From assembly GCF_000312505.2 (NCBI RefSeq), contig NZ_HG326226.1, positions 172,493 through 236,492 of the forward strand: a stretch of 64,000 bases of DNA. The letters run 5' to 3'. Shown piece after piece: positions 25,365 through 34,386 of this stretch (within the stretch, counting starts at the first letter, position 1; each line of letters begins with the position of its first letter). The DNA comes from Fenollaria massiliensis (GTDB taxonomy: Bacteria > Bacillota > Clostridia > Tissierellales > Peptoniphilaceae). Under the pieces are notes generated by a model. The model did not search any database. It had not been told where the DNA came from and saw nothing but the letters and a program-made list of their open reading frames with translations. The position numbers and the translations under genes are program-made.

Positions 25365-26310
25365 GAGATATTTCATTTTGCTATATCCTTTTTTGATGCT
25401 TCTAACACTTTTTTTGGTGGCAATAGTCTCTCATATATCAATAAGCGAAATATTTATAGCGGCTGCAAAGCCATTCACTTCGCCTTTTTACAGAATAAGT
25501 TTTATCAAAGAATTTCTTATAGTCGGACTTTTGTCTCTTGCGATGAACCTTTCCTTGTCAATGGGCGAGATGAATTTTTCGCTTGAAGGCATTTTTCACA
25601 TGGGTGTATTTTTATCAGCGCTAGCTGCGATTTATTTAGGAAAAGCTTTTGCGCCTATAATATTTCTGCCATTAATTTTATTTTTAATTTGGCAAGTGCC
25701 TAAAAAAGTTTCAAGAGGCGATGCCAATAAACTTATAATTTCATCACTTATATTTAACTATCTAATTTTAGGCTTAGTAAATTATTTGGTCTATACATTT
25801 TTCTCGGATGAAAATATTTCTTCAGCTGTTACTAAAAAATTTGATTTTAATCTTGATTTAAGATTAGGCATTCTTATAGCTGTAGCTGCTCTTGTTATTT
25901 TTATAATTTTTGCAATTAAATTCTCTCTAATAAATAAATTAAAAATAATTAAGGACGCGCCAAGCATTTTAATCTCAACTGGAACTGATATAAATAAAGA
26001 AAAGAGGGCAATTGACCTTTGCCTTGCTACGCTTACATCTGTGGCAGCATTTTTATATTTATTTTTAAATTATGAGCGCTTTTCGCTTCAAGGATTCACA
26101 GGCTATGGATTTGACGCGATAACTGTGTCTTTACTTGCTCGCGGCGACTTTAAAAAACTTGCCTATCCAGCCATTTTAATTACATACATAAGACTTTTAA
26201 GCCTTGTCATGCAGACCGAATTTTCATTCGTTTCGTCTGTGATGTACCTAATGCAAGGCATACTCATCTTTATATCGATATTGGAGGCGCGCGATGACAG
26301 AAATTCTTAG
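25345..26310 (+). CDS. BMP-type ABC importer permease 1
   Basis: A 321-residue membrane protein with about eight to ten segments of the BPD_transp_2 type. MNLSLSMGEMNFSLEGIFHMGVFLSALAA corresponds to the family's conserved membrane loop. GGAGG precedes the ATG, which overlaps the ATPase gene by 20 bases. Confidence 0.87.
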   Translation: MKSRSFKRYFILLYPFLMLLTLFLVAIVSHISISEIFIAAAKPFTSPFYRISFIKEFLIVGLLSLAMNLSLSMGEMNFSLEGIFHMGVFLSALAAIYLGKAFAPIIFLPLILFLIWQVPKKVSRGDANKLIISSLIFNYLILGLVNYLVYTFFSDENISSAVTKKFDFNLDLRLGILIAVAALVIFIIFAIKFSLINKLKIIKDAPSILISTGTDINKEKRAIDLCLATLTSVAAFLYLFLNYERFSLQGFTGYGFDAITVSLLARGDFKKLAYPAILITYIRLLSLVMQTEFSFVSSVMYLMQGILIFISILEARDDRNS

Positions 26311-27121
26311 AGCATTTATACGCATATTTTTATTGTGCCTAGCCATCAATGCGATGCGAAATATTGGCCTATGTCTTTTACATGCGGACGGCCTTGTGAA
26401 TATCTCAGCAATAACAGCGCTTATTGTTTATAGCGAAACGCAGTCCTTTACCATGAGCGTTTTTGCAGCGACACTCGTAACGCTTGCGATAAATACAAGT
26501 TTTATTTATTTAACAAAAAAGAAAGGCGCATCTGATATTGTTTATGGCATAGCGATGAACCTTATTCTTCGCGGTCTATCAGGACTTATGCTTTATCTGT
26601 ATGCAGGTGATCTCGCCATGTCGAGCTCTGTAAAGATTGATTTTAACGTAAATATTTTTGGCGTAGACATATTTATAGTTTTGGGATTATTATTAAGCCT
26701 TATCTATTATATATTTTTATATAAAACAAAATCAGGACTTGAGCTAAGAGCCGTGGGCCTTGACGAAAAAAAGGCTTTATTTAGAAAAATAGATATTGGA
26801 AAGGCAAATTTTACTGCCAATCTCTTTGCTTCAGCTTTTGCAGCACTTGTGGGAAGCTTCTTATCGCTTTCATATTTTTCATACTTCACAGAAAATATTT
26901 CTCAAAATATGGGCTACGTATGCTTGGCGCTTGAAGGTTTCTCGGCAATACACCCAATATTAACGCCAATTGCAAGCCTTGTATACGCAGTCTTTACTTA
27001 TCTTGCAGGCTCTTTACAAAGCCTAGGTTTTATAAATTACAAACTTTTAGATTTAATTCCATACCTTGTGATTTTGCTTTTTTTATATTTTACAAAATAT
27101 AGCAAAAAAATAGTCCAGTAA
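26294..27121 (+). CDS. BMP-type ABC importer permease 2
   Basis: A 275-residue membrane protein pairing with permease 1. KTKSGLELRAVGLDEKKALFRKIDIGKANF is the coupling region of the family, and SYFTENISQNMGYVCLALEGFSAIHP the conserved pore region. It overlaps permease 1 by 17 bases. The terminator stem overlaps its stop codon. Confidence 0.87.
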   Translation: MTEILRAFIRIFLLCLAINAMRNIGLCLLHADGLVNISAITALIVYSETQSFTMSVFAATLVTLAINTSFIYLTKKKGASDIVYGIAMNLILRGLSGLMLYLYAGDLAMSSSVKIDFNVNIFGVDIFIVLGLLLSLIYYIFLYKTKSGLELRAVGLDEKKALFRKIDIGKANFTANLFASAFAALVGSFLSLSYFSYFTENISQNMGYVCLALEGFSAIHPILTPIASLVYAVFTYLAGSLQSLGFINYKLLDLIPYLVILLFLYFTKYSKKIVQ

Positions 27122-27152
27122 ATACTTTTATGTAGATTTACTGGACTATTTT
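27111..27152. terminator. Bidirectional terminator
   Basis: TAGTCCAGTAAAT (27111-27123) pairs perfectly with ATTTACTGGACTA (27136-27148). TTTT follows on the plus strand and seven T on the minus strand. It lies between convergent genes and includes the permease stop codon. Confidence 0.85.
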
Positions 27153-27166
27153 AAACTGAAATTTAA

Positions 27167-27499
27167 TTATTTATTTTCACTTTCCTTTTTTTCTTGTAAC
27201 TTGTCTATCCCATACTTATACATTAAATATAATTCTCTTGCCATAGCAACATAAAAAGCTATCATAAGTATATTAGCTATTATTGATAAAGTGGGAATTG
27301 GAGATATAAGTTGCCTTTCAGCGTGAAGATATCCTGAGTCACCTAAAGGAACAGCTTTTGGATTATTAATCCTATCATTTATTATTTGTATTATCGTACT
27401 TATATCTTGTACTTTGCCAAAAATGAAACTATTAAATATTTCAAATGTAAAACACTTCATTATATAAATTGCGATAAACCTTTGGAATGATTTCATCAT
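27167..27499 (-). CDS. Small membrane protein, unknown
   Basis: A 110-residue protein I do not recognise. The N-terminal 30 residues are hydrophobic and aromatic (FQRFIAIYIMKCFTFEIFNSF). A central hydrophilic loop carries DSGYLHAERQL. A clear membrane segment follows (IPTLSIIANILMIAFYVAM), then a charged tail (KLQEKKESENK). GAGGAGG lies seven bases before the ATG on this strand, and the bidirectional terminator lies just after its stop, so it is very probably a real gene. Confidence 0.7.
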   Translation of the reverse strand: MMKSFQRFIAIYIMKCFTFEIFNSFIFGKVQDISTIIQIINDRINNPKAVPLGDSGYLHAERQLISPIPTLSIIANILMIAFYVAMARELYLMYKYGIDKLQEKKESENK

Positions 27500-27643
27500 A
27501 TTAAATACCTCCTCATAGTTAAATTAACAGTATACCCATACTTATATAGAGTTTAATTGCTGTTAAATTTTCAATCAATTTAGTTCATTAAATTAATACC
27601 CATGTAATAAAATTTTAAAACGAAAATTATAATAATTTTAAAA

Positions 27644-27672
27644 TTGCTAAGAAAAAATTTTTATGATATAAT
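27644..27672 (+). promoter_or_regulatory. Promoter of the glucosaminidase gene
   Basis: TTGCTA (27644-27649), 17 bases, TATAAT (27667-27672), followed by AAAGAGGTG before the ATG. Confidence 0.65.
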
Positions 27673-27690
27673 AAAAAAAGAGGTGAAAGA

Positions 27691-29748
27691 ATGAAAAAGC
27701 TAATTAGAAATTTATTTATAGTCTCGATACTGCTTTTAGGCCTTATGAATATGAGCTCAAAGGCGGCGTCACTTAATTTAATTATAGACGGAAACAACGT
27801 AACAAAGAGCGCGAGCCCCATTGTCAAGAACAGAAGGACCTTAGTTCCGCTTCGTTTCATCGGGGAAGCTTTAGGCAAGGAAGTTCAGTGGAACAACGAC
27901 GAAAAGAGCGTCACAGTTAGTGATAGTAGCAATAGTTTTAAGCTATATATCGATTCAAAGATTATTGATAATAGTGATGGCTCGCTTAAATTTACTGACG
28001 CCAGTCCTTGCATTGTTAATCGCAAAACTTATTTACCATTAAGAGCCATAGCTGAGCTTATGAACATAGCTGTCGGCTACGATAAAGCTACAAGCACTGT
28101 TACTATTGATTCCAATAATTTTGATACAGTTTCTCCAAGCACTACTATAGTCGGCCTTGTACCTAATCAAACAATATCAACTAAGATGAATTTTACTTTT
28201 GTCACAAGTAAAAATTTTGCAAAGGCAAAGCTATTGTTATTAAATGACAAAAACGAAGGCTATATACAAGACGTAAAGACAAGTGCAGCTGAAGCACTTG
28301 AGTTTATACCAAGTCTTAAGGACGAGGGAAGCAAAAAATTAGTTCTTGCTCTTTATGATGAAAAGGGCAGAGTAATTGACGCGGCAGGAGCAAAAATTAA
28401 TTTAAATGTACTTCCAAGAGTAACTTACTCAGGCGTTGAAAACGGCGGCTTTGTTCAAGATGAGTTAAAGATTACACCAGATATAAACTTTATCGCATCA
28501 AAGATGAAGGCGACTGTAACTAATCTAACTACAGGCAAGACTGAAACAAAGGACAATCTTGATCCTGAGGGAGAATTTTTATTCAAGCCAAGCTATCTAG
28601 ACGCTGGCAGCTACTCTATCATGCTATCTGCCTTTGACGAACTGGGCAATGAACACTTTGGCGAGACAAAAACTTTCACCATGAGCATAAATCCATACTT
28701 AAATATAACAGGCGTACCTAAAGATGGTATCATCTCAGGACAAGTAACGCTTAATGCGCAAAGAAATTTTGACGTAATGAGAACTGATTATGTTTTGAGA
28801 GACCCAGTGACAGGTGCTGAAGAAGTGATTGAATCAAAATCATATGGCGCTTGCAAGTTTTTCCCAAATATTAAAAATGCAGGTCAAAAAGAAGTTTTTG
28901 TAAGATGCATTGACGCGAGCGGAAAGACTATGGAGAGTGAACACAAACTTGTGATGATTAAGGGCGATTCAAAGCTTTTATTGCAAGGCGTTGCTCCAGG
29001 CAGCATCATTCATAAGTATATAGACTTAAATGCTGTGGCAAATGTTGGCGTGAACAGCGTTAACTACTATATCAAAAATCTTAGAACAGGAAAATCTAAG
29101 ACCATAGCTGAAAATGTGACTTATGGCGAAAAATATAGATACAATGTTAGCGCCGAAGATGAGGGCGAGAACGAAATTTATGCTACAGGCAATCAAATTG
29201 ACGCTTTTATCAAGGGCGAGAGCATAAAATTTAGGATATACACAGGAAAAATTTATACAAAGCAGCCACTAATGGCAAAAGATAAATTCCTTGACTATAC
29301 TAAAAAAGTGGCTAGACGCGAATTTTTAAGAACCGATCTAAGCGGTGCTATCACTACAGCGCAAGCTATACTTGAGTCGGGTTGGGGTCAATCAGTACCA
29401 GTTGATAAGTACACAGGAAAGTTCTCAAACAATCTATTCGGTATAAAAGGATCATCTTCAAACGGTTCTGTAACCATCACTACATCGGAAGTTTATAACA
29501 ATGTCAAGGTGACTATTGATGACAAGTTTAGAGCTTATAAATCTGCGGATGAGTCCTTCACTGATCATACTGAATTATTCTTCGCAAAGAAATGGTACAC
29601 ACCATTTAGAAAAGTTATGTTTAACGACCAAAGAGGTGTATACGCAATCAAGAGATGCGGTTACGCAACTGACCCTAAGTATCCAGCAAAGCTTAAGGCC
29701 ATCATCGATAAATATAATTTAAAAGAGCTAGATAAAGTTAATTTATAA
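27691..29748 (+). CDS. Secreted glucosaminidase with copper-amine-oxidase-like domain
   Basis: The 685-residue protein has a signal peptide (to about residue 26). Residues about 30 to 145 are a copper-amine-oxidase-N-like domain with the RTLVPLRFIGEALGKEVQWN and KTYLPLRAIAELM repeats, in Bacillota a wall-binding module, not an oxidase. Residues about 150 to 520 hold several beta-sandwich repeats. The C-terminus is a GH73-type N-acetylglucosaminidase with catalytic Glu562 in AILESGWGQS and LFGIKG downstream. It should cut peptidoglycan glycan strands. Ends in a strong terminator. Confidence 0.9.
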   Translation: MKKLIRNLFIVSILLLGLMNMSSKAASLNLIIDGNNVTKSASPIVKNRRTLVPLRFIGEALGKEVQWNNDEKSVTVSDSSNSFKLYIDSKIIDNSDGSLKFTDASPCIVNRKTYLPLRAIAELMNIAVGYDKATSTVTIDSNNFDTVSPSTTIVGLVPNQTISTKMNFTFVTSKNFAKAKLLLLNDKNEGYIQDVKTSAAEALEFIPSLKDEGSKKLVLALYDEKGRVIDAAGAKINLNVLPRVTYSGVENGGFVQDELKITPDINFIASKMKATVTNLTTGKTETKDNLDPEGEFLFKPSYLDAGSYSIMLSAFDELGNEHFGETKTFTMSINPYLNITGVPKDGIISGQVTLNAQRNFDVMRTDYVLRDPVTGAEEVIESKSYGACKFFPNIKNAGQKEVFVRCIDASGKTMESEHKLVMIKGDSKLLLQGVAPGSIIHKYIDLNAVANVGVNSVNYYIKNLRTGKSKTIAENVTYGEKYRYNVSAEDEGENEIYATGNQIDAFIKGESIKFRIYTGKIYTKQPLMAKDKFLDYTKKVARREFLRTDLSGAITTAQAILESGWGQSVPVDKYTGKFSNNLFGIKGSSSNGSVTITTSEVYNNVKVTIDDKFRAYKSADESFTDHTELFFAKKWYTPFRKVMFNDQRGVYAIKRCGYATDPKYPAKLKAIIDKYNLKELDKVNL

Positions 29749-29754
29749 AATATA

Positions 29755-29782
29755 GAGCAGGGCAGAAGCCTTGCTCTTTTTT
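29755..29782 (+). terminator. Terminator after the glucosaminidase gene
   Basis: GAGCAGGG (29755-29762) pairs with CCTTGCTC (29769-29776) with one G-U pair, then six T. Confidence 0.85.
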
Positions 29783-29785
29783 GCT

Positions 29786-29838
29786 GCATCATGAGGGAGT
29801 CGAACCCCCGACCTTCTGGTTCGTAGACAGACACTCTA
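29786..29838 (-). pseudogene. Truncated tRNA-Arg(ACG), 3' two thirds
   Basis: Read on the minus strand, the segment gives an anticodon arm with loop CTACGAA (anticodon ACG, Arg), a variable region AAGGTC, a T-arm GGGGG-TTCGACT-CCCTC, and the acceptor 3' strand ATGATGC plus discriminator A. The 5' acceptor strand and the D-arm are missing: upstream sequence shows no GCATCAT or TAGCTCAG. The anticodon stem has one mismatch. Such 3' fragments are typical of old integration sites of mobile elements in tRNA genes. Confidence 0.8.
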
Positions 29839-29855
29839 TATAAGTTATTGACATC

Positions 29856-29884
29856 AAAAATCCTCTGGATTACACCAGAGGATT
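29856..29884 (-). terminator. Terminator after the NlpC/P60 gene
   Basis: AATCCTCTGG (29859-29868) pairs perfectly with CCAGAGGATT (29875-29884); on the minus strand five T follow. Confidence 0.85.
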
Positions 29885-29892
29885 TATTTTAT

Positions 29893-30735
29893 TTATTCAG
29901 TAATTCTATAAGCTTTATAGCCTTTTGTTCTTAGCTTTGTTATTCTTACACCAGTTGTTTCAATTGATTCAGCGACCATACCATTACCAATGTAGAGCAT
30001 CATGTGCTGACCAGCATTATTTAGAATATCTCCTTTTTGTAATTGATTCATAGGTATTTCGACGAAAGATTCTGGATACCAATCAAGCGTCCACGAATAA
30101 AGTCCATCAGCTGGCACATCAAAGCCCGCTACTTGTATAGCTGACGACACAAGACCTGAGCAGTCTACAGCCGAATACGGTGCTCCTAAAACTGAGTACA
30201 CATAATCAATCATAGTCTCAACCTTTTCAGCCCTTGGTGGACTTTGATAAACAAATTCATTTGCGCTATCTATGATTATGGTTCTTGACGAAGCATCATA
30301 GCCGATTGAAAAATTCGCAGCACAAGCAATATCTCTAAGGCTCATGTAATTATAGTTATTAATATTATATGATTTAACTATCAAAGACGTATAGCTAGGT
30401 CTCATACCTAAGTATTTAAACTTTGGATTTACCTTAAGTTTATTAGAGTTAAGTTTAGCAAGCTCGCTGCCATTCTCTTGATAAGTGCCTTCTCTTACCA
30501 CAACGGGAGTGCCTTCATCAAGCTCAACTGCAAAACCCTTTTGAGTACCCATCATAAGTTTAGCCACGTCCCTTAATTTGAAATAGTTATATCCCTTGAT
30601 ATTGTAGCAGCTAACGCTTTGAATATTGCCGTCGACACTTATATTTACATCTTTAACAGTGGCAGTGTTACGCGCACTAGCTTTGCTTGTTAGTAAGAAT
30701 ATGCCTATAAGCAAAATAAAAATCTTTTTTCTCAT
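29893..30735 (-). CDS. Secreted NlpC/P60 peptidase with copper-amine-oxidase-like domain
   Basis: The 280-residue protein has a signal peptide ending near SKASA. Residues about 30 to 160 carry YFKLRDVAKLM and YMSLRDIA repeats of the same wall-associated domain type as the neighbouring glucosaminidase. Residues from about 170 are an NlpC/P60 domain with Cys192 in AVDCSGLV and His244 in QHMMLYIG, which cuts peptidoglycan stem peptides. Its ATG follows AGGAGG. It converges on the glucosaminidase with the tRNA relic between them. Confidence 0.88.
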   Translation of the reverse strand: MRKKIFILLIGIFLLTSKASARNTATVKDVNISVDGNIQSVSCYNIKGYNYFKLRDVAKLMMGTQKGFAVELDEGTPVVVREGTYQENGSELAKLNSNKLKVNPKFKYLGMRPSYTSLIVKSYNINNYNYMSLRDIACAANFSIGYDASSRTIIIDSANEFVYQSPPRAEKVETMIDYVYSVLGAPYSAVDCSGLVSSAIQVAGFDVPADGLYSWTLDWYPESFVEIPMNQLQKGDILNNAGQHMMLYIGNGMVAESIETTGVRITKLRTKGYKAYRITE

Positions 30736-30766
30736 AATAACCTCCTATAACTATTTTCTTATTACT

Positions 30767-30795
30767 ATTATATATGTAAATAGTTTTTATAGCAA
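30767..30795 (-). promoter_or_regulatory. Promoter of the NlpC/P60 gene
   Basis: On the minus strand TTGCTA (30795-30790), 17 bases, TATAAT (30772-30767). Confidence 0.65.
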
Positions 30796-30847
30796 GTGCG
30801 AAATTTGTAAAAAAATAATTAAATTTAGTGTATTAATAGTTTAAATA

Positions 30848-30856
30848 TGGTATAAT
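30848..30856 (+). promoter_or_regulatory. Extended -10 promoter of the DUF969 operon
   Basis: TGGTATAAT, an extended -10 element about 20 bases before the AAAGGAGG site; no clear -35. Confidence 0.5.
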
Positions 30857-30876
30857 TTAAAAAAGGAGGTATATAT

Positions 30877-31548
30877 ATGAATTACTTAGTTTTAATAGGC
30901 GTACTGCTAATAGTTGTCGGCTTTGCACTAAAGCTTGATGTTGTAGCAGTCGTTTTGATATCTGGCCTAGTAACTGGCTTGGTATCAGGTATGTCATTAG
31001 TAGAAGTTTTAGACTTGATTGGAAAGGGCTTTGTAACAAACAGATACATGTCACTATTCTTCTTAAGTCTACCGCTAATCGCTATTATGGAAAGGTACGG
31101 ACTTAAAGACAGAGCGGCTGATGCCATTAGGAAGATTAAATCAGCAAGCGCAGGTGGCGTTGTTGGCTTATACATCTTAATTAGATGGGTGGCAGCTATA
31201 TTATCTTTAAGATTAGGTGGACACATTCAATTCGTTAGACCACTTATACTACCTATGGCTGAAGGTGCTGCAGCAAAAACTGTTAATCTTTCAGAAAAGA
31301 AATTAGAAGAGCTTAAGGGACTTGCAGGTGCCGCAGAAAACTACGGAAACTTCTTCGGACAAAACATATTCCCAGTTGCGAGCGGTGTTTTATTAATACA
31401 AGGTACACTAGCAGGAGCTGGCTACCAAGTAACAAACGCAGAAATCGCTCAAGGCTCAATACTAGCCGGCGTTGCAATGGTGATTTTATCACTAGTTCAA
31501 TGCTACCTATTTGAAAGAAGTTTAAGAAAGGAGCTAAAGAATGTTTAA
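30877..31548 (+). CDS. DUF969 membrane protein
   Basis: A 223-residue protein with about six membrane segments and the conserved IRWVAAILSLRLGGHIQFVRPL region of DUF969. It is always found with DUF979, whose gene follows with an 8-base overlap. With the adjacent pyroglutamyl peptidase gene the pair is thought to be a transporter, perhaps for 5-oxoproline or pyroglutamyl peptides; this is inferred from gene neighbourhood. Start follows AAAAAGGAGG. Confidence 0.85.
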   Translation: MNYLVLIGVLLIVVGFALKLDVVAVVLISGLVTGLVSGMSLVEVLDLIGKGFVTNRYMSLFFLSLPLIAIMERYGLKDRAADAIRKIKSASAGGVVGLYILIRWVAAILSLRLGGHIQFVRPLILPMAEGAAAKTVNLSEKKLEELKGLAGAAENYGNFFGQNIFPVASGVLLIQGTLAGAGYQVTNAEIAQGSILAGVAMVILSLVQCYLFERSLRKELKNV

Positions 31549-32539
31549 ATTTATATATGCTAATTCAGCTATAATTGATGAAGTCATCTACATTTTATGT
31601 GGTATCGTCTGCATTATGACTGGAATTAGAGGATTAAAGAATAAAAAAGCTCCTATCGGTACATTTCTTTTCTGGACAATTTTAGGTATACTTTTTGGAG
31701 CAGGTAAGTTTATTATCGATAGCAATGAACATGGCGGAGCCATCATAGGCGGCTGCTTAATGCTATTAGGCGCACTAACACTTACAAAACAAGTGCAAAT
31801 AGGCGAGTTCAAGGCACAAGATGAAGAACAAAAAGTAGCTTATGGTAAGAAAGTTGGAAACAAGATATTTATTCCAGCACTTGCAATAGGAGCCATCGCC
31901 ATGATTATGGCACAATTCAAGAGCTTTAAATTAGCTGTTGACGTAAAAGATGGCGCAGATGTATTCTTCGGATTCACATCAGCTCAAACACTTGGCATTT
32001 CATCAGTACTTGCCATCATCATCGCACTTATCATAACAAAAGCAAAATACTCTGAAACAAAGGAAGATACAAGTAAGATGCTTATGCAAATAGGCAGTTC
32101 ATCATTACTTCCTCAACTACTTGGAGCACTAGGAACAGTATTCGCAGCAGCAGGCGTTGGCGAAATCATTGGCTCAGGCGTTTCAGCTGTAGTTCCAGCT
32201 GAAGCAAAAGTTTTAGGCGTAATCGCTTATTGCGTTGGTATGGTAGTCTTTACTATGATTATGGGTAATGCCTTCGCGGCGTTTACAGTTATTACACTAG
32301 GCGTTGGCGTTCCATTTGTTATTGCCAATGGCGGTAATCCTGCCATCATAGGCGCACTTGGTATGACTTGCGGCTACTGTGGTACACTACTAACACCGAT
32401 GGCTGCAAACTTCAATATAGTTCCAGGCGCAATACTTGAAACAAAAGATAAATACACTATAATAAAGGCACAAGCACCAGTTGCTATACCTTTAATCGTA
32501 GTACACATTATATTAATGTTATTAATAGGATTTAGATAA
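31541..32539 (+). CDS. DUF979 membrane protein
   Basis: A 332-residue protein with about nine to ten membrane segments. [55 protein letters not shown] sequence is characteristic of DUF979 and resembles carboxylate carriers. It is the partner of DUF969 and lies 41 bases before pcp. Confidence 0.87.
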   Translation: MFKFIYANSAIIDEVIYILCGIVCIMTGIRGLKNKKAPIGTFLFWTILGILFGAGKFIIDSNEHGGAIIGGCLMLLGALTLTKQVQIGEFKAQDEEQKVAYGKKVGNKIFIPALAIGAIAMIMAQFKSFKLAVDVKDGADVFFGFTSAQTLGISSVLAIIIALIITKAKYSETKEDTSKMLMQIGSSSLLPQLLGALGTVFAAAGVGEIIGSGVSAVVPAEAKVLGVIAYCVGMVVFTMIMGNAFAAFTVITLGVGVPFVIANGGNPAIIGALGMTCGYCGTLLTPMAANFNIVPGAILETKDKYTIIKAQAPVAIPLIVVHIILMLLIGFR

Positions 32540-32580
32540 AATTTAGAAAAAAGAGAAAGAACTTGAAAGGAGACGATATT

Positions 32581-33222
32581 TTGAAGATATTAGTAACAGG
32601 CTTTGACCCCTTTGGCGGAGAAAAGATCAACCCAGCGATTGAATCAGTAAAGAAACTTCCTGATACAATTGCCGGAGCTGAAATAATTAAGTTAGAGATA
32701 CCTACTGTAATAGGTAAATCAGTAGATAAAATTAGAGAGAAGATTGAAGAAGTGCATCCAGATGTTGTTTTATCAATTGGACAAGCAGGCGGCAGACCTG
32801 ACATCACTGTTGAAAGAGTCGGCATCAACTGCGACGACTGCAGAATAAAGGACAACGAAGGCAATCAACCTATAGATGAAAAAGTTGCTGAAGATGGACC
32901 AGCGGCATATTTCTCGACACTTCCAATCAAGGCCATGGTGAAAAACATACAAGATGGCGGAGTGCCAGCAAGCGTATCAAACACAGCAGGTACCTTTATC
33001 TGCAACCACGTACTATACGGCGTAGCACATATACAAGCTACTAAGCACAATGAAATGAGAACAGGATTTATACACATTCCATTCCTACCAGAACAAGTTG
33101 TAGATAAGAAGAACATGCCATCGATGGCGCTTGATACTATTGTCAAAGGCTTGACACTAGCTATAGAAGCGATTGTAAATAATAAGGATGACATTAAGGT
33201 AACAGGAGGCAAGACTCACTAA
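32581..33222 (+). CDS. pcp: Pyroglutamyl-peptidase I
   Basis: Removes N-terminal pyroglutamate from peptides in the cytoplasm. The 213-residue protein has [15 protein letters not shown], the catalytic Cys in [15 protein letters not shown] and His in [15 protein letters not shown] at 32581 is preferred to one 18 bases earlier because AAAGGAG (32566-32572) is correctly spaced from it. Third gene of the DUF969-DUF979-pcp cluster. Confidence 0.94.
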   Translation: MKILVTGFDPFGGEKINPAIESVKKLPDTIAGAEIIKLEIPTVIGKSVDKIREKIEEVHPDVVLSIGQAGGRPDITVERVGINCDDCRIKDNEGNQPIDEKVAEDGPAAYFSTLPIKAMVKNIQDGGVPASVSNTAGTFICNHVLYGVAHIQATKHNEMRTGFIHIPFLPEQVVDKKNMPSMALDTIVKGLTLAIEAIVNNKDDIKVTGGKTH

Positions 33223-33241
33223 TAAAAATAAAGAGATATTT

Positions 33242-33682
33242 ATGATAATTAGAAAAATCGAAGAAAAAGATATTGAAAAACTAGCTAAGCTTTTGAAGTC
33301 GGTTTATAACGAAGCGCCTTGGAACGACGAGTGGACAGAAGAGAGCGCTGAAGAAGCAATAAAGTGCCTTTTAGCCTTTCCAAACTTTTTTGGCCTTATC
33401 GCTTGTGATGGGGATGATGCACTCGGAGCCATCTTGGGAAATATTAGACCATATTCAAAGCAAAGGACTTATTATATAGATGAACTCTTTGTTTCAAACG
33501 CCTATAGAAGACAAGGCATAGCAAAAAAATTATATGAGGGAGCAAGGGACGAATTAAAAAATATTGGTGTGAGCGGCGCATTCTTCACTACACTAAAAAA
33601 TTCTGATGCATATAAATTTTATATAAAGGAAGGCGCTTTTGATTTAGATGATTCAGCAGTTTTCTATCATCCATTTAATTAA
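33242..33682 (+). CDS. GNAT acetyltransferase
   Basis: A 146-residue GNAT-fold protein; YIDELFVSNAYRRQGIAKKLYEGA is the acetyl-CoA binding motif A, followed by YKFYIKEGAF (motif B). Substrate is unknown. It lies 19 bases after pcp and may be co-transcribed. Ends at a strong terminator. Confidence 0.85.
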   Translation: MIIRKIEEKDIEKLAKLLKSVYNEAPWNDEWTEESAEEAIKCLLAFPNFFGLIACDGDDALGAILGNIRPYSKQRTYYIDELFVSNAYRRQGIAKKLYEGARDELKNIGVSGAFFTTLKNSDAYKFYIKEGAFDLDDSAVFYHPFN

Positions 33683-33686
33683 AGAC

Positions 33687-33716
33687 AAAGACTAGATGAA
33701 CTCTAGTCTTTTTTTT
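33687..33716 (+). terminator. Terminator after pcp-GNAT
   Basis: AAAGACTAGA (33687-33696) pairs perfectly with TCTAGTCTTT (33702-33711), then a long T-run. Confidence 0.9.
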
Positions 33717-33728
33717 AACGCAAAACTA

Positions 33729-33757
33729 TTGACAAAAAAATTAATCAATGCTATAAT
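33729..33757 (+). promoter_or_regulatory. Consensus promoter of the TetR operon
   Basis: TTGACA (33729-33734), exactly 17 bases, TATAAT (33752-33757): perfect sigma-A match. Confidence 0.88.
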
Positions 33758-33762
33758 AATAT

Positions 33763-33775
33763 TGAACATGGTTCA
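33763..33775 (+). promoter_or_regulatory. Probable TetR operator
   Basis: TGAACATGGTTCA is a perfect inverted repeat (5-3-5) centred about 12 bases after the -10, at the transcription start, and 14 bases before the TetR gene's ATG. A repressor bound here would block the promoter, so autoregulation is likely. Confidence 0.65.
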
Positions 33776-33788
33776 GTTAGGAGGACGT

Positions 33789-34340
33789 ATGAACAATTCT
33801 CATACAACAAAGGATGCTATAATATTGAAAATTAGAGAAATAGTCGCAAGAGACGGTCTTAATGCACTTAGCATTAGAGGGCTTGCCAATGAGCTTAATT
33901 TGTCAGTTGGGATTATTTATTATTATTTTCCTTCTAAGGATGAACTTATCGTTGAAGCAATAAAAAGTGTTTGGGAAGATATATTTCAGGCAGATGATAA
34001 AGAAGTATTATCTTTTTCAGAGTTTTTGAAAAGTCTTTTTGATCATATAGATTCAGGGGTTAAAAAGTATCCAAACTTTTTCACTCTTCATACTCTTATG
34101 CTTCAAACTAATGATAAGTCAAAGGCAAAGTCATCAATGCAATTATATATCGCTAGACTTAAGTCAAGACTCTTAGAAGTTTTGTACATGGATAAATCTC
34201 TTAAAGAAGATGCATTCTCAGATGATTTTAAAGCTGAGGGATTTATAAATTTAATTGTTTTAAATATAATGAGTCTTATACTTGATAAGAATTTCGATAA
34301 AGATTTTTTTATAAAAGCAGTTGAAAAATTGATATATTAG
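33789..34340 (+). CDS. TetR-family repressor
   Basis: A 183-residue protein with an N-terminal helix-turn-helix (ALSIRGLANELNLSVGIIYYYFPSKDELI). The C-terminal ligand-binding part is not assignable. ATG at 33789 follows TTAGGAGG; the open frame further upstream runs into the promoter and is not translated. It heads an operon with two membrane proteins, the likely targets. Confidence 0.88.
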   Translation: MNNSHTTKDAIILKIREIVARDGLNALSIRGLANELNLSVGIIYYYFPSKDELIVEAIKSVWEDIFQADDKEVLSFSEFLKSLFDHIDSGVKKYPNFFTLHTLMLQTNDKSKAKSSMQLYIARLKSRLLEVLYMDKSLKEDAFSDDFKAEGFINLIVLNIMSLILDKNFDKDFFIKAVEKLIY

Positions 34341-34386
34341 TAGCCCTTGAAATATCGGCAAGGCACTTATAAAAGGAGTGGTGTAA

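Noticed and set aside
29786..29838. A complete tRNA gene
   Set aside because: The D-arm and 5' acceptor strand cannot be found upstream on the minus strand, so it is only a fragment.
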